Assembly: GCA_964650845.1 (NCBI GenBank)
Contig: CAZYXR010000026.1
Coordinates: forward strand, 1-38,322
Direction of reading: 5' to 3'
DNA length: 38,322 bases
Origin: UBA7692 sp964650845
GTDB taxonomy: Bacteria > Bacteroidota > Bacteroidia > Chitinophagales > LD1
Shown piece by piece: positions 17,133-25,685 of the stretch (position 1 is the first letter of the stretch; each line of letters begins with the position of its first letter). Both the position numbers and the translations under genes were made by a program. Under the pieces are notes generated by a model. The model worked only from the letters and a program-made list of their open reading frames with translations, made no database searches and was not told the DNA's origin.

Positions 17133-17444
17133 ATGGGTTCAGTTTTAGATAAATGGATTCCGCCAAAAACCGGCAAGCCAGAGTATTATGATACGGTGAA
17201 GTATGTGTATAAGTACATTGATTTCCCTATTGCCGAACACGAAGCATATTTAATCTTAGATACCTTCATTTTTAAATGGAACGACAGTTTGGGTAACTTG
17301 GTAACCGAGGAGGATTTAAAAAACTATGTAATTGCTGAACTAAGGGCGCACCACTTTCTTTTTATGCCCGAAGAAAAAATCAAAACAGTAATTACACATA
17401 TTATTGGCTACCTACGCGAAGTAGATCAATATCAAAAAGGATAG
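17133..17444 (+). CDS. small conserved-looking cytoplasmic protein, unknown
   Basis: This 103-residue protein is rich in aromatic residues and predicted helices (YYDTVKYVYKYIDF, then KTVITHIIGYLREVDQY). It has no signal peptide, membrane segment, cysteine or recognisable motif. Its codon use resembles the neighbours, and the frame is opened by a candidate promoter ending just before the ATG, so I accept it as a real gene. It is convergent with the MCE gene, 36 bases from its stop, and no terminator is visible between them. I do not recognise a family. Confidence 0.6.
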   Translation: MGSVLDKWIPPKTGKPEYYDTVKYVYKYIDFPIAEHEAYLILDTFIFKWNDSLGNLVTEEDLKNYVIAELRAHHFLFMPEEKIKTVITHIIGYLREVDQYQKG

Positions 17445-17480
17445 TACGGAACTTTTTATTTGGACTTGCCAAGCCAAAGC

Positions 17481-18485
17481 CTACTGTTTCTTAACTTGCT
17501 TGGCTGCATTTTTTTCCTGTTTTTTCAGGTATGCATCATCACGCTTTTTGCCGCCAAACACAGATATATTGATGTAGCGATAAGGATTGGCTTTTACGTC
17601 TTTCAGCAACTTGTCTAAGCTATTCACAGCCGTATCAATATCAGCATACAATTTTTCATCTTTCACCAACTTGCCTATTGTTCCTTTTCCACTGTTCACA
17701 TCATCTAAAATTGTTTGCAACTCACCTATTGCATTTTTAGCATTCTCTATAGTGCCTTTTAAATCGGCAGCAGCAACGGTGTCGGTAATGTTTGCCACAT
17801 TGTTTAGCAAACGAGTAATATCAGCATTGCTTTTTTGCAAATTCCCTGTGATGCCTTCAATGTTTTTCATAGAATTTTGAATGCTACCACCTTGTGCCAA
17901 AACAGAGAACTCTTTTGTTATCACCTCTATATTTGCCATTGATTTATTCAAGTGCATGATAGCATCGCGAATACTGGCATCTTCGCCAGACTTAAAGAGC
18001 GTATTGATTTCTTTAAGTGTAACTTCCAATTCATTTAACACAGTTCCAACCTTGGCAACTACTGGGTTAAACATATCTGAAATGCCTCCAATAAAATCTG
18101 TTTGAAATGCCGAAGGAATAGTGTCTAAGTGATTGTAAATTTTACTATTCTTTCCCAAGTCTATTTTTAAAACCTTACCTCCCAAAAAGTCGGTAGAAAC
18201 AATTGTAGCACGCGAATCTACCGGAATAGGAATATCGTCATTAATTGTCATTTCAACAGTTATCTTACCTGTTTGAGTGTTATATCTCATATCACTTACC
18301 AAGCCAATCTTATAACCATTTACAACTACTTGGTTAGACTTATAAAGTCCATCCACTTTATCATAAACTGCGTAGTATTTATTCTTGGCAATAAAAATGT
18401 TAGTTCCTTTCAGAAAGTAAAATCCGAGAATGAAAATAACAACTGTAATAATGCTGAAAATGCCGACTTTGGTTGCGTTGTTCAC
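17481..18485 (-). CDS. MCE/MlaD-family protein
   Basis: The protein has 334 residues and starts with GTG at 18485. One N-terminal membrane helix (about 8-25) is followed by an MCE domain at roughly 36-115 with YYAVYDKVDGLYKSNQVVVN and GLVSDMRY. A long helical region follows, with repeated LNKSMANIEVITKEF and ITGNLQKSNADITRLLNNV-type heptads, and then a basic tail. MCE proteins form hexameric rings or tubes for phospholipid transport between the inner and outer membranes. The partner permease and ATPase (mlaE, mlaF) are not in the window. Its own consensus promoter lies at 18510-18540, directly behind the terminator of the upstream TPR gene, so it is transcribed on its own. Confidence 0.88.
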   Translation of the reverse strand: MNNATKVGIFSIITVVIFILGFYFLKGTNIFIAKNKYYAVYDKVDGLYKSNQVVVNGYKIGLVSDMRYNTQTGKITVEMTINDDIPIPVDSRATIVSTDFLGGKVLKIDLGKNSKIYNHLDTIPSAFQTDFIGGISDMFNPVVAKVGTVLNELEVTLKEINTLFKSGEDASIRDAIMHLNKSMANIEVITKEFSVLAQGGSIQNSMKNIEGITGNLQKSNADITRLLNNVANITDTVAAADLKGTIENAKNAIGELQTILDDVNSGKGTIGKLVKDEKLYADIDTAVNSLDKLLKDVKANPYRYINISVFGGKKRDDAYLKKQEKNAAKQVKKQ

Positions 18486-18509
18486 TGAGTGTTTTTATTC
18501 GTATCGCCT

Positions 18510-18540
18510 CAAAAATAGCCCTTTGATTGGCTTTAGCAAA
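18510..18540 (-). promoter_or_regulatory. consensus promoter of the MCE/MlaD gene
   Basis: On the minus strand TTTG (18540-18537), exactly 19 bases, then TATTTTTG (18517-18510), a full match to the Bacteroidota sigma-ABfr consensus. The GTG start is 24 bases further on. The TTTG element directly follows the T-run of the upstream terminator. Confidence 0.8.
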
Positions 18541-18554
18541 TGCAAAAAAAGAAA

Positions 18555-18590
18555 AGGGGCAAGCATCAATAAAGTTTGATGCTTGCCCCT
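18555..18590 (-). terminator. Rho-independent terminator of the TPR gene
   Basis: The 15-base arms AGGGGCAAGCATCAA (18555-18569) and TTGATGCTTGCCCCT (18576-18590) leave a 6-base loop. On the minus strand they are followed by TTTCTTTTTTTG. It lies 19 bases past the stop of the TPR gene. Confidence 0.92.
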
Positions 18591-18609
18591 GTTAAAATAC
18601 CGCATTATC

Positions 18610-20178
18610 TTACTTTAGTAACTTCAACATTTCCAAGGCTTCTGCATCGGCCGGATCAAGTTCAAGCATTTTATTGAAATATGATTTTGCAGTAGCAACA
18701 TCATTGTTTTGCGCATAATAACTGCCTATGTACAAATATGATTCAGCTAAACCTCGTTTGTTTTTTGCAGGGTCAGCAGCAAACTTTTCTACAAACTGCT
18801 GGTAGTGGGGCAGCGCAATAAATTTAGGATTGGTTGGGTCATCCATCAAAGCTAAGTTTTTGCCTCTCCACAAATAGCCATCGGGGGTTGAAGGTGTACG
18901 TGTAATAAACTGTGCAAAAAAAGTATCTGCATTGGCATACTCCTTATTGAAATAATAAGCTCTTCCAACATTAAAAATATCGAGAGCCGAAAGTGAACCA
19001 CAACTTTCTTGCTTCTTGTTGTAATATGCAGTTGCATCGGAATAGCGCTTTGCCAAATACAACGCTTTAGCATATTCGCCCAACAAATCGCAATTGGTAG
19101 AATCGTTTTGCAGCGCAGTAGTAAAATACAAAATTGCATTAGTAGTATCTCCTGTAAGCGATGCTAATTTTGCAGAGTTTACGTAGTCAATTGCTTTAGC
19201 CTTCACATCTGGTATTGCCCAAAATCTTTTCACTGCATCATATCCATCTTTGTATCGCTTCAACTCTAAATTTGATGCTGCCAGCACACGAAGATACAGT
19301 GCATTGTTAGGCTCCGATTGCAAGGCTTTGGTAGTTTCGGTGATAGTATTTTCGTAATCTTTTATTGAGAACAAGAAATTGATGTACTGAAATTTTGCGG
19401 CAGCATCATCGCTGTTCAATTCCATGTATTTTTTAAACATAGCACCTACTTTATCGTATTGTTTGCTGAGGTAGTAAACTTCACCCAACTCTTTATAAGC
19501 CAAAGCAAGGTTTGCATCTACTTTTATCGCGCTTTCCAATGCTGTAATTGCATCGGGGTAAATACGTCCGTTGCGGTTCACACGCGCAATTTTTATGAGC
19601 GCAACTGCGCTTTTAGTATCTAAATCGCGCGCTGTTTCGTACTTGCTCAGGGCTTTGCCGGCCTCATTGCTTTGCAAATATGCATCACCAAGTGTAATGA
19701 AGTAGTTTGTGCTTTTAGGGCTTAGGCGCACTGCTTCTTCCAATGCTTTCACTGCTTCTGCAAAATCTTTTGTTGGTGCAGTTAAATAAGCATCGCCAAC
19801 TTGATATTGAATTTCAGCATTTTTGAATTTTGAAATTTGCAAAGCGCGATCAAAGTTTTGCTTTGCATCTTCTTTTTTGCCATTCAGCAAAGCTAACTTA
19901 CCATTTGCTACATACCCAATAGGGTTCTTGCTTTCGCTATTAAAAGCGGCTGTATAAAACAATTTTGCCGAGTCGGCATCGCCATCGTTTAAGTAAGCAT
20001 TTCCAAGATAAAAACTCACTGCGTTTTTATCGCTTGCAGGGTCGGTTTGCAACTTTCGCAACAGTTGTTTTGCTCTAAAATAATTCTCGTTATCAATTTC
20101 TCGTTGAGCATCTTGAATGGTTTGTGCATTCACTGAAAAGAAGGCACCGGCTAAAACTGTAAAAATGATTTTCTTCAT
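18610..20178 (-). CDS. exported tetratricopeptide-repeat protein
   Basis: The protein has 522 residues, with a signal peptide (MKKIIFTVLAGAFFSVNAQ, cleavage near 19). The rest is a nearly continuous run of 34-residue TPR units. Examples are AEIQYQVGDAYLTAPTKDFA near 123 and NYFITLGDAYLQSNEAGKAL near 158. Further copies include LAYKELGEVYYLSKQYDKVG near 228 and a last copy near 490. It is likely a periplasmic scaffold. The PstS-like gene lies 96 bases upstream on the same strand. PstS-like plus TPR gene pairs next to tonB/exbBD genes are familiar in Bacteroidota, so a role with an energised envelope complex is possible, but this is inference. A strong terminator follows the gene. Confidence 0.85.
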   Translation of the reverse strand: MKKIIFTVLAGAFFSVNAQTIQDAQREIDNENYFRAKQLLRKLQTDPASDKNAVSFYLGNAYLNDGDADSAKLFYTAAFNSESKNPIGYVANGKLALLNGKKEDAKQNFDRALQISKFKNAEIQYQVGDAYLTAPTKDFAEAVKALEEAVRLSPKSTNYFITLGDAYLQSNEAGKALSKYETARDLDTKSAVALIKIARVNRNGRIYPDAITALESAIKVDANLALAYKELGEVYYLSKQYDKVGAMFKKYMELNSDDAAAKFQYINFLFSIKDYENTITETTKALQSEPNNALYLRVLAASNLELKRYKDGYDAVKRFWAIPDVKAKAIDYVNSAKLASLTGDTTNAILYFTTALQNDSTNCDLLGEYAKALYLAKRYSDATAYYNKKQESCGSLSALDIFNVGRAYYFNKEYANADTFFAQFITRTPSTPDGYLWRGKNLALMDDPTNPKFIALPHYQQFVEKFAADPAKNKRGLAESYLYIGSYYAQNNDVATAKSYFNKMLELDPADAEALEMLKLLK

Positions 20179-20274
20179 TATGTTATCTGTATATTTTGAA
20201 AATATGTTTACTACGATTAAGGGGGCGAAAATAAGTTTATCGGGCTATTTACCTATTTTGAATTATTTGGCATT

Positions 20275-21276
20275 TCACATTCCACTTGTATCTATCACTA
20301 CTTCGCGCTCGGGCATTATTGATGGCACCAAGCCCGCATGAAGAAAAATTCTACCCGCTTTGGGTTTATACAAAAAATTCACGAAGCCGATAGACAGTTT
20401 GTCTTTAAAATCTGTTACTACATAGTTTATTGGTGTTACCAAAGGGTAATCGCCCAAATAAATGTCGCTTTGATTGGCTGAAGTGGCAATGAGGTCCGAA
20501 TCTTTTTTCATTTCAATCTTCATTATCAAAATATCTTTCAATAACTCTTTTGTACGGTGAGCATTTTCATCGCTGATGGCAGCATAAGAGATAAACCCTA
20601 ATACATCATTATTTTTGCGCACATAACTAACCACACTATCTGCTGTGTTTAAAGCAAAAAATTGAGCTTTAATGTTTTGAAGATTCAGCCCCTCGGTGAT
20701 GGGTTTCACCATATTGCTTTGTTTACCTTCTACCACAACCGTTGTGCTGCCCGATGATAGGATTTGTTGCAACTCACCAAGTTCAATGTTGCTTCTTGCC
20801 GATGCGCTGCTGGCAATCATAGCAATGGCATTTTTAGCAGCAACATGTTCGCGCGGTTTAATGTTATTGACAGCTTGCACTTTTTTAAATTCTGCTTCAT
20901 TCAGCTTTCTTGAAATCACGGCTGTACGACTGCTACCACTCAGTAAATTTTCTACAATAACTTGTTCGGGTAAAAATTCAAACTCAATTTTTGCTTCCGG
21001 AAAATTTAATTCAAAAATTTCTGCTTGTTGAAGCATGATACTGCGCAACGATTCATCGCACTGCACTTTCAGCACACCTCGATTCATTTCTTCTACAGTT
21101 GGGTAGTACTCTATTTTACCTCCGTTTTTACACGAAGAAAAAAGCACAGCAAGAATCATAACCCAAAAAAACTTGTTGAATCTATTAACAGAACAAGAAT
21201 TGAATACTAACTCACTCATCAAACTACTATCCACAGATTTCTTTACCTTATCACTTGTTACCTGATGTGTATTCAT
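20275..21276 (-). CDS. PstS-like substrate-binding lipoprotein
   Basis: The start is ATG 21276, because its ATGA overlaps the stop of the small membrane protein upstream, a common coupled arrangement. The 333-residue product has a long N-terminus before the membrane segment and the lipobox LFSSC. A periplasmic binding-protein fold of the PstS type follows, with VQCDESLRSIMLQQ, EFLPEQVIVENLLSGSSRTAVISR (broken over two strands) and the late motif DVLGFISYAAI. No pstCAB or phoU genes are adjacent, so phosphate import is not supported. In Bacteroidota such proteins commonly sit between tonB/exbD and a TPR gene, and the TPR gene does follow here. Confidence 0.82.
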   Translation of the reverse strand: MNTHQVTSDKVKKSVDSSLMSELVFNSCSVNRFNKFFWVMILAVLFSSCKNGGKIEYYPTVEEMNRGVLKVQCDESLRSIMLQQAEIFELNFPEAKIEFEFLPEQVIVENLLSGSSRTAVISRKLNEAEFKKVQAVNNIKPREHVAAKNAIAMIASSASARSNIELGELQQILSSGSTTVVVEGKQSNMVKPITEGLNLQNIKAQFFALNTADSVVSYVRKNNDVLGFISYAAISDENAHRTKELLKDILIMKIEMKKDSDLIATSANQSDIYLGDYPLVTPINYVVTDFKDKLSIGFVNFLYKPKAGRIFLHAGLVPSIMPEREVVIDTSGM

Positions 21277-21461
21277 AAATCCTCTTGTTTTGCTTTTTTG
21301 AATTCCCACCAAAAAGTAAGAAAACGATACCCTCCATAAACCAGCATTAGGCTACCAAAAAGCAGACGGGTGTTTACATCTGCGTCATTAGTAACCGAAG
21401 GCACCAAAATAAGCACCACGCCCATAGCGAAAAACACTAAAGAAAATAACAACCTCAACAT
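21273..21461 (-). CDS. small two-TM membrane protein
   Basis: I take ATG 21461 as the start. The open frame extends upstream to a TTG at 21584, but that extension has no ATG. The 62-residue product has a membrane helix at about 4-20 (LLFSLVFFAMGVVLILV), a short polar loop and a second helix at about 32-50 (RLLFGSLMLVYGGYRFLTF), then a charged tail. The gene is translationally coupled to the PstS-like gene by an ATGA overlap. It resembles small membrane proteins found between exbD and the PstS-like gene in other Bacteroidota, as far as I recall. Function unknown. Confidence 0.6.
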   Translation of the reverse strand: MLRLLFSLVFFAMGVVLILVPSVTNDADVNTRLLFGSLMLVYGGYRFLTFWWEFKKAKQEDL

Positions 21462-21650
21462 CACATTTGGATGTTTGGAAAGCAAAGAGAAAAATTCGTT
21501 CACTCCAAAAATTTTGGATGGTGAAACTATAATCTTCTGCCAAAACAGAAAACCAAAAAGTTGGCTAAAAAACAAATGCAACAACTTTTATGAAGAAGCA
21601 AAATCAAAAAAATTCATTACTACAATTAGTTTCGCGCAAAACTTCAGGTA

Positions 21651-22745
21651 ATGACAATTAGTAAAGATGGTGTAATAAATGCGCTGCGTAAAGTGGACGA
21701 CCCCGATTTAAAGAAGGATTTAGTTACATTAAACATGATAAGTGATGTGGAAATTGCCGGCAATGCCATACGCTTTAGAGTTACACTTACTACACCGGCT
21801 TGCCCGTTAAAAGAAAAAATAAAACAAGATTGTATTGATGCCGTTGCTACAGTTGCGCCTGATGCAGAAATTGATGTAGTGATGGATGCCAGTGTTACAA
21901 GCGTGCGCAATACCAATCTTAATATATTGCCGAGTGTAAAAAATGTAATTTGTGTAGCCTCGGGCAAGGGTGGCGTGGGAAAATCAACTGTTTCTGTAAA
22001 CTTAGCATTGGCATTGGCCGCACAAGGCGCAAAAGTTGGTTTGATAGATGCCGATATACATGGACCTTCAATACCAATAATGTTGGGAATAAAAGGTAAG
22101 CGCCCCGAGGTTCGCCAAATTAAAGACAAACACTACATCCTACCTATCGAAACTCACAACATTAAAGTGCTTTCTATTGGCTTATTGATAGACGATAGAC
22201 AGGCTGTGGTGTGGCGCGGGCCAATGGTAACTTCGGCATTGCGCCAGTTTGTTACCGATGTAATTTGGGGTAAGCTCGATTACTTAATAGTAGATATGCC
22301 CCCGGGCACTGGCGATGTGCATTTAACTATGGCACAAACTGTAAATGTTTCTGGCGCTTTACTGGTAACCACACCTCAAGAAGTGGCATTGGCAGATGCT
22401 CGTAAGGCACTTTCGATGTTTAGGATTGAAAGTATCAATGTACCAATAGTAGGCGTGGTAGAAAACATGGCATACTTTACACCAGAAGAATTGCCCGAAA
22501 ACAAGTATTACATTTTTGGAAAAGACGGAGGAAAACGCCTTGCCGAAGAATACGAAATTCCTTTTCTTGGACACATCCCTATTGTACAAAACATCCGCGA
22601 AGGTGGCGACACCGGCAACCCAGTAGTATTGAACGAAAATGCACCTTTGCTTGTGCGCGAAGCCTTTGGCGAACTGGCCATTAATGTTGCTCGAAACATT
22701 GCAATAAAAAATGCCGAAAAAGGTGTAGTGGTATCTGCAAACTAA
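21651..22745 (+). CDS. mrp: Mrp/ApbC/NBP35-type P-loop ATPase
   Basis: The protein has 364 residues. The N-terminal MIP18/DUF59 domain (about 1-90, with VDDPDLKKDLVTLNMI and TTPACPLKEKIKQD) is fused to a Mrp ATPase with the deviant Walker A GKGGVGKST at about 105-113, DADIHGPSIP and VDMPPGTGD. These proteins carry and deliver iron-sulfur clusters. The usual C-terminal CxxC that bridges a cluster between subunits (as in ENMSYFxCPxC) is absent. Here ENMAYFTPEELPENKYYIFG is found, a form I recall from other Bacteroidota. It is divergent from the small membrane protein gene. Confidence 0.93.
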   Translation: MTISKDGVINALRKVDDPDLKKDLVTLNMISDVEIAGNAIRFRVTLTTPACPLKEKIKQDCIDAVATVAPDAEIDVVMDASVTSVRNTNLNILPSVKNVICVASGKGGVGKSTVSVNLALALAAQGAKVGLIDADIHGPSIPIMLGIKGKRPEVRQIKDKHYILPIETHNIKVLSIGLLIDDRQAVVWRGPMVTSALRQFVTDVIWGKLDYLIVDMPPGTGDVHLTMAQTVNVSGALLVTTPQEVALADARKALSMFRIESINVPIVGVVENMAYFTPEELPENKYYIFGKDGGKRLAEEYEIPFLGHIPIVQNIREGGDTGNPVVLNENAPLLVREAFGELAINVARNIAIKNAEKGVVVSAN

Positions 22746-22873
22746 CCGCAGCGAAAAAACTGCTCCTGCTTTTTGTTAGAGCCACTATTGATTTTTTTCG
22801 AGTGGTTTATTGCGGCTCAAAGATTAAACGTTTCGTAACAATTACTTAACTTGGCTTACTAAAGCAAAAAAAA

Positions 22874-24046
22874 ATGCGTGTAAGTCTTTTGTTGATAGCC
22901 GCTATAATTACCCTACAATTTATTGGTTGCAAAAAGGAAGTTGCAGATAAAGATATTCCAACTGAATGGGATGTAATACCAATGAACCAAATTCAGGTAC
23001 TGGCAAGCCACAATAGCTATCGCAAAAAAACTTATCCGCCAATCTACGATTCGGTTCAAAAACTGAAAGCGCTTTTTCCACCAAATCTAAACCCCGATGG
23101 TTGGGATTACACGCACCTTCCATTCGAGGAGCAGTTCAACACCTATGGTGTGCGCAGTTTAGAGATAGATGTTTATTACGACCCAACTGGGGGCCGGTTT
23201 TATGATCGTGGCGGCATGGCATTGGTGGGCGAACCGGTATCATCTGGCATTACAGTATTGCAGCAACCGGGCTATAAAGTATTACACATTCCAGATATGG
23301 ATTTTGAAACAAACTATTACACTTTTAAAGATGCATTGTTGGCAGTAAAAAACTGGTCTAACGCACATCCAAAACACATTCCAATAACGTTATACATTGA
23401 AACCAAGCAAGAAACTGCCGGAGATAAAGTTCCTGTGGCCGGATTTGTAAAAGGGATTCCATACACAGCCGAATCGGCAAATGAACTTGATGCAGAAATA
23501 AAAAGTGTGTTTGGAGCAAATTTAGACAAAGTAATTACGCCCGATAAACTTCGGGGCAACTATACCACATTGCGCGAAGCCGCACTTGCAGGCAACTGGC
23601 CAAAACTAAAAGATGCTCGCGGCAAAATTTTATTTGTAATGAATGGCGGTATGGAAAGCGTTTACAAACAAGGTAAGCCTTCGCTTGAAGGGCGCGCCAT
23701 GTTTATGTTTGCCGACACTACCGATTCGTACGCAGCATTCATTATTGAAAATACCGCACCTGGCAATGAAACTCAAATTACAAACTTGGTTAAGCAAGGT
23801 TTTATGGTGCGCACTCGTGCCGATGGAGAAACAATAGAGGCACGAACAGGGAGTTACAGCCGTTCCATTGCCGCTTTCAACAGTGGTGCTCAAATCGTTT
23901 CAACAGATTATTACAAAGCAGATTACCGCTGCGACACAAGCAGCATATTTACTTGTTACAAAGTAGAAGTGCCCGGCAAAAAATTAGCAAGAATAAGCCC
24001 TGCATTTGCAGCTACAGTTGCTATCAATACAGATTTGGCAGAATAA
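22874..24046 (+). CDS. Ca-dependent phosphoinositide phospholipase C-like lipoprotein
   Basis: This 390-residue lipoprotein has the lipobox FIGC with Cys19. The mature part matches the Ca2+-dependent PI-PLC1 family: VLASHNSYR at 42-50 with the catalytic histidine, and VRSLEIDVYYDP at 93-104 with acidic metal ligands. Further marks are KGIPYTAES, an ARGKILFVMNGG strand near 255, and the closing AQIVSTDYY motif of the TIM barrel. Family members cleave phosphatidylinositol or glycosyl-PI type head groups. The bacterial substrate is uncertain. It is a single gene between mrp and the convergent panB, whose stop lies 20 bases from its own. Confidence 0.86.
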   Translation: MRVSLLLIAAIITLQFIGCKKEVADKDIPTEWDVIPMNQIQVLASHNSYRKKTYPPIYDSVQKLKALFPPNLNPDGWDYTHLPFEEQFNTYGVRSLEIDVYYDPTGGRFYDRGGMALVGEPVSSGITVLQQPGYKVLHIPDMDFETNYYTFKDALLAVKNWSNAHPKHIPITLYIETKQETAGDKVPVAGFVKGIPYTAESANELDAEIKSVFGANLDKVITPDKLRGNYTTLREAALAGNWPKLKDARGKILFVMNGGMESVYKQGKPSLEGRAMFMFADTTDSYAAFIIENTAPGNETQITNLVKQGFMVRTRADGETIEARTGSYSRSIAAFNSGAQIVSTDYYKADYRCDTSSIFTCYKVEVPGKKLARISPAFAATVAINTDLAE

Positions 24047-24066
24047 CAATAATGCAGAATGAGCGT

Positions 24067-24882
24067 TTAGTATTGCTCTTCTTTAGTTGGAAAGTCTTTT
24101 GATTTTACATCTTCCACATATCTACTTACCGCATTTTCAATCTCATCAAACAGGTTTAGGTATCTGCGCAAAAACCGAGGTTTAAACTCTTTGGTAATAC
24201 CAAGCATATCGTGGCTTACCAACACTTGCCCATCGGTTCCACCACCTGCTCCAATACCAATTGTAGGAATAGAAACTGCCTTTGAAACTTTCTCGGCCAA
24301 TGCCGCAGGAATTTTTTCTAACACCAAACCAAAACAACCTATTTTGTCTAATAGACATGCATCTTCTAACAGTTTTTGTGCTTCAGCCTCTTCTTTAGCG
24401 CGCACTGTGTAAGTACCAAATTTATAGATGCTTTGAGGTGTGAGTCCAAGATGCCCCATCACAGGAATACCTGCAGTAAGTATGCGTTCGATACTTTCTT
24501 TTATTTCAGAACCGCCTTCTAATTTTACAGCATGAGCACCGGCTTCTTTCATAATGCGAATGGCACTTTCTAAAGCCAAACGCGAATTACCCTGATAATA
24601 ACCAAAAGGCAAATCCACAACAACCAATGCCCGCTTCACACCGCGCACCACACTGCTTGCGTGATAAATCATTTGATCTAATGTAATAGGCAATGTGGTT
24701 TCGTGCCCTGCCATTACATTACTTGCCGAGTCGCCTACCAAAATCACATCTATTCCTGCCGCATCTACAATGCGTGCCATGCTGAAATCATAAGCCGTAA
24801 GCATGGCAATTTTTTCACCACCATGTTTAAACTCCATCAGCGTGTTGGTGGTAATTCTTTTAATTTCTTTATGAACACTCAT
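24067..24882 (-). CDS. panB: 3-methyl-2-oxobutanoate hydroxymethyltransferase
   Basis: PanB adds a hydroxymethyl group from methylene-tetrahydrofolate to alpha-ketoisovalerate, the first step to pantothenate. I use ATG 24882 (271 residues, normal length). The open frame continues upstream for 42 codons to another ATG, but that extension does not look like PanB and overlaps the mtgA region. Motifs are MLTAYDFSMA at 27-36, VGDSASNVMAGH at 49-60, VVVDLPFGYYQ near 87-97, VKLEGG, MGHLGLTPQSI and IGAGGGTDGQVLVSHDMLG. It lies 50 bases downstream of mtgA on the same strand. No panC or panD is in the window. Confidence 0.96.
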   Translation of the reverse strand: MSVHKEIKRITTNTLMEFKHGGEKIAMLTAYDFSMARIVDAAGIDVILVGDSASNVMAGHETTLPITLDQMIYHASSVVRGVKRALVVVDLPFGYYQGNSRLALESAIRIMKEAGAHAVKLEGGSEIKESIERILTAGIPVMGHLGLTPQSIYKFGTYTVRAKEEAEAQKLLEDACLLDKIGCFGLVLEKIPAALAEKVSKAVSIPTIGIGAGGGTDGQVLVSHDMLGITKEFKPRFLRRYLNLFDEIENAVSRYVEDVKSKDFPTKEEQY

Positions 24883-24932
24883 GTTTGTTGGTTGATGTAG
24901 CAAAGGTGAAAAAAGAATTAAGAAATATCTGT

Positions 24933-25622
24933 TTAGAAATTGTGCATTTGGCGCAAAATCCAATTTTTCCGTTTCGATACATACGCAGATGGCTCGCCTG
25001 CATTCCATTTGCGTGGATTAGGCAACACAGCAGCAATTGTTGCGGCTTGCGAAGCCGAAAGTTTTGCTGCCGAAGTATTAAAAAATGCTTGTGCAGCAGC
25101 CTCCACACCGTAAATTCCATCGCCTGTTTCAATTACATTCAAGTAAACCTCCAGTATTCGTTCTTTACTCCAAATCAATTCAATAAAAAAAGTGAAATAG
25201 ACCTCGAACCCTTTGCGCACCCAACTACGCGAAGACCACAAAAAAACATTCTTGGCAGTTTGTTGGCTAATTGTGCTTGCTCCACGCATTCTCTTACGCT
25301 TTTTTGTTTTTTGCTTTTCGTTATACTTTAATGCTTTTTCTATTGCTTTAGTATCAAAGCCATTGTGTTCATAAAACAATTGGTCTTCGGCAGCAACAAC
25401 CGCCTTGCGCATATTAGGCGAAATTTTTTCTGCATTCATCCAATTTTTAGACAGTTTCAACTCTTTTCCATCCAACATTTGCTCTACACTGCGTTGCACC
25501 ATCAACAATGTGAAAGGAACAGGAACAAAACGATACAACACTACCAAACCGATTGATACGAGGAAAAAACCAATGATAGTTCGCACAACAAAATTTTGTA
25601 TTGCTTTATATGTTTTTTTCAT
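24933..25622 (-). CDS. mtgA: monofunctional peptidoglycan transglycosylase
   Basis: MtgA is a GT51 glycosyltransferase that polymerises lipid II into glycan strands without a transpeptidase domain. The 229-residue protein has an N-terminal membrane helix at about 12-31. The GT51 motifs are VVAAEDQLFYEHNGFD at 75-90 (catalytic Glu79), RGASTISQQTAKN at 113-125, KERILEVYLNVIETGDGIYG at 153-172 and AATIAAVLPNPRKWN at 193-207. It is followed by panB on the same strand and is divergent from the SpoU methyltransferase gene. Confidence 0.95.
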   Translation of the reverse strand: MKKTYKAIQNFVVRTIIGFFLVSIGLVVLYRFVPVPFTLLMVQRSVEQMLDGKELKLSKNWMNAEKISPNMRKAVVAAEDQLFYEHNGFDTKAIEKALKYNEKQKTKKRKRMRGASTISQQTAKNVFLWSSRSWVRKGFEVYFTFFIELIWSKERILEVYLNVIETGDGIYGVEAAAQAFFNTSAAKLSASQAATIAAVLPNPRKWNAGEPSAYVSKRKNWILRQMHNF

Positions 25623-25685
25623 TTCTGGTGTGCAATTATGCTTTTCGCAACTCGAATTAAAAACTAAAATTCACTCTTTTGCATC

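Noticed and set aside
20275..21276. Phosphate ABC transporter operon
   Set aside because: Only the binding-protein-like gene is present, with no pstC, pstA, pstB or phoU next to it.
21644..22129. 161-codon frame on the minus strand opposite mrp
   Set aside because: It mirrors the conserved Mrp nucleotide-binding region. The predicted protein is low in sense and has no start context.
24885..25331. 148-codon frame on the plus strand opposite mtgA
   Set aside because: It is the shadow of the GT51 domain. Its composition, rich in Cys and Phe, does not look like a real protein of this genome.
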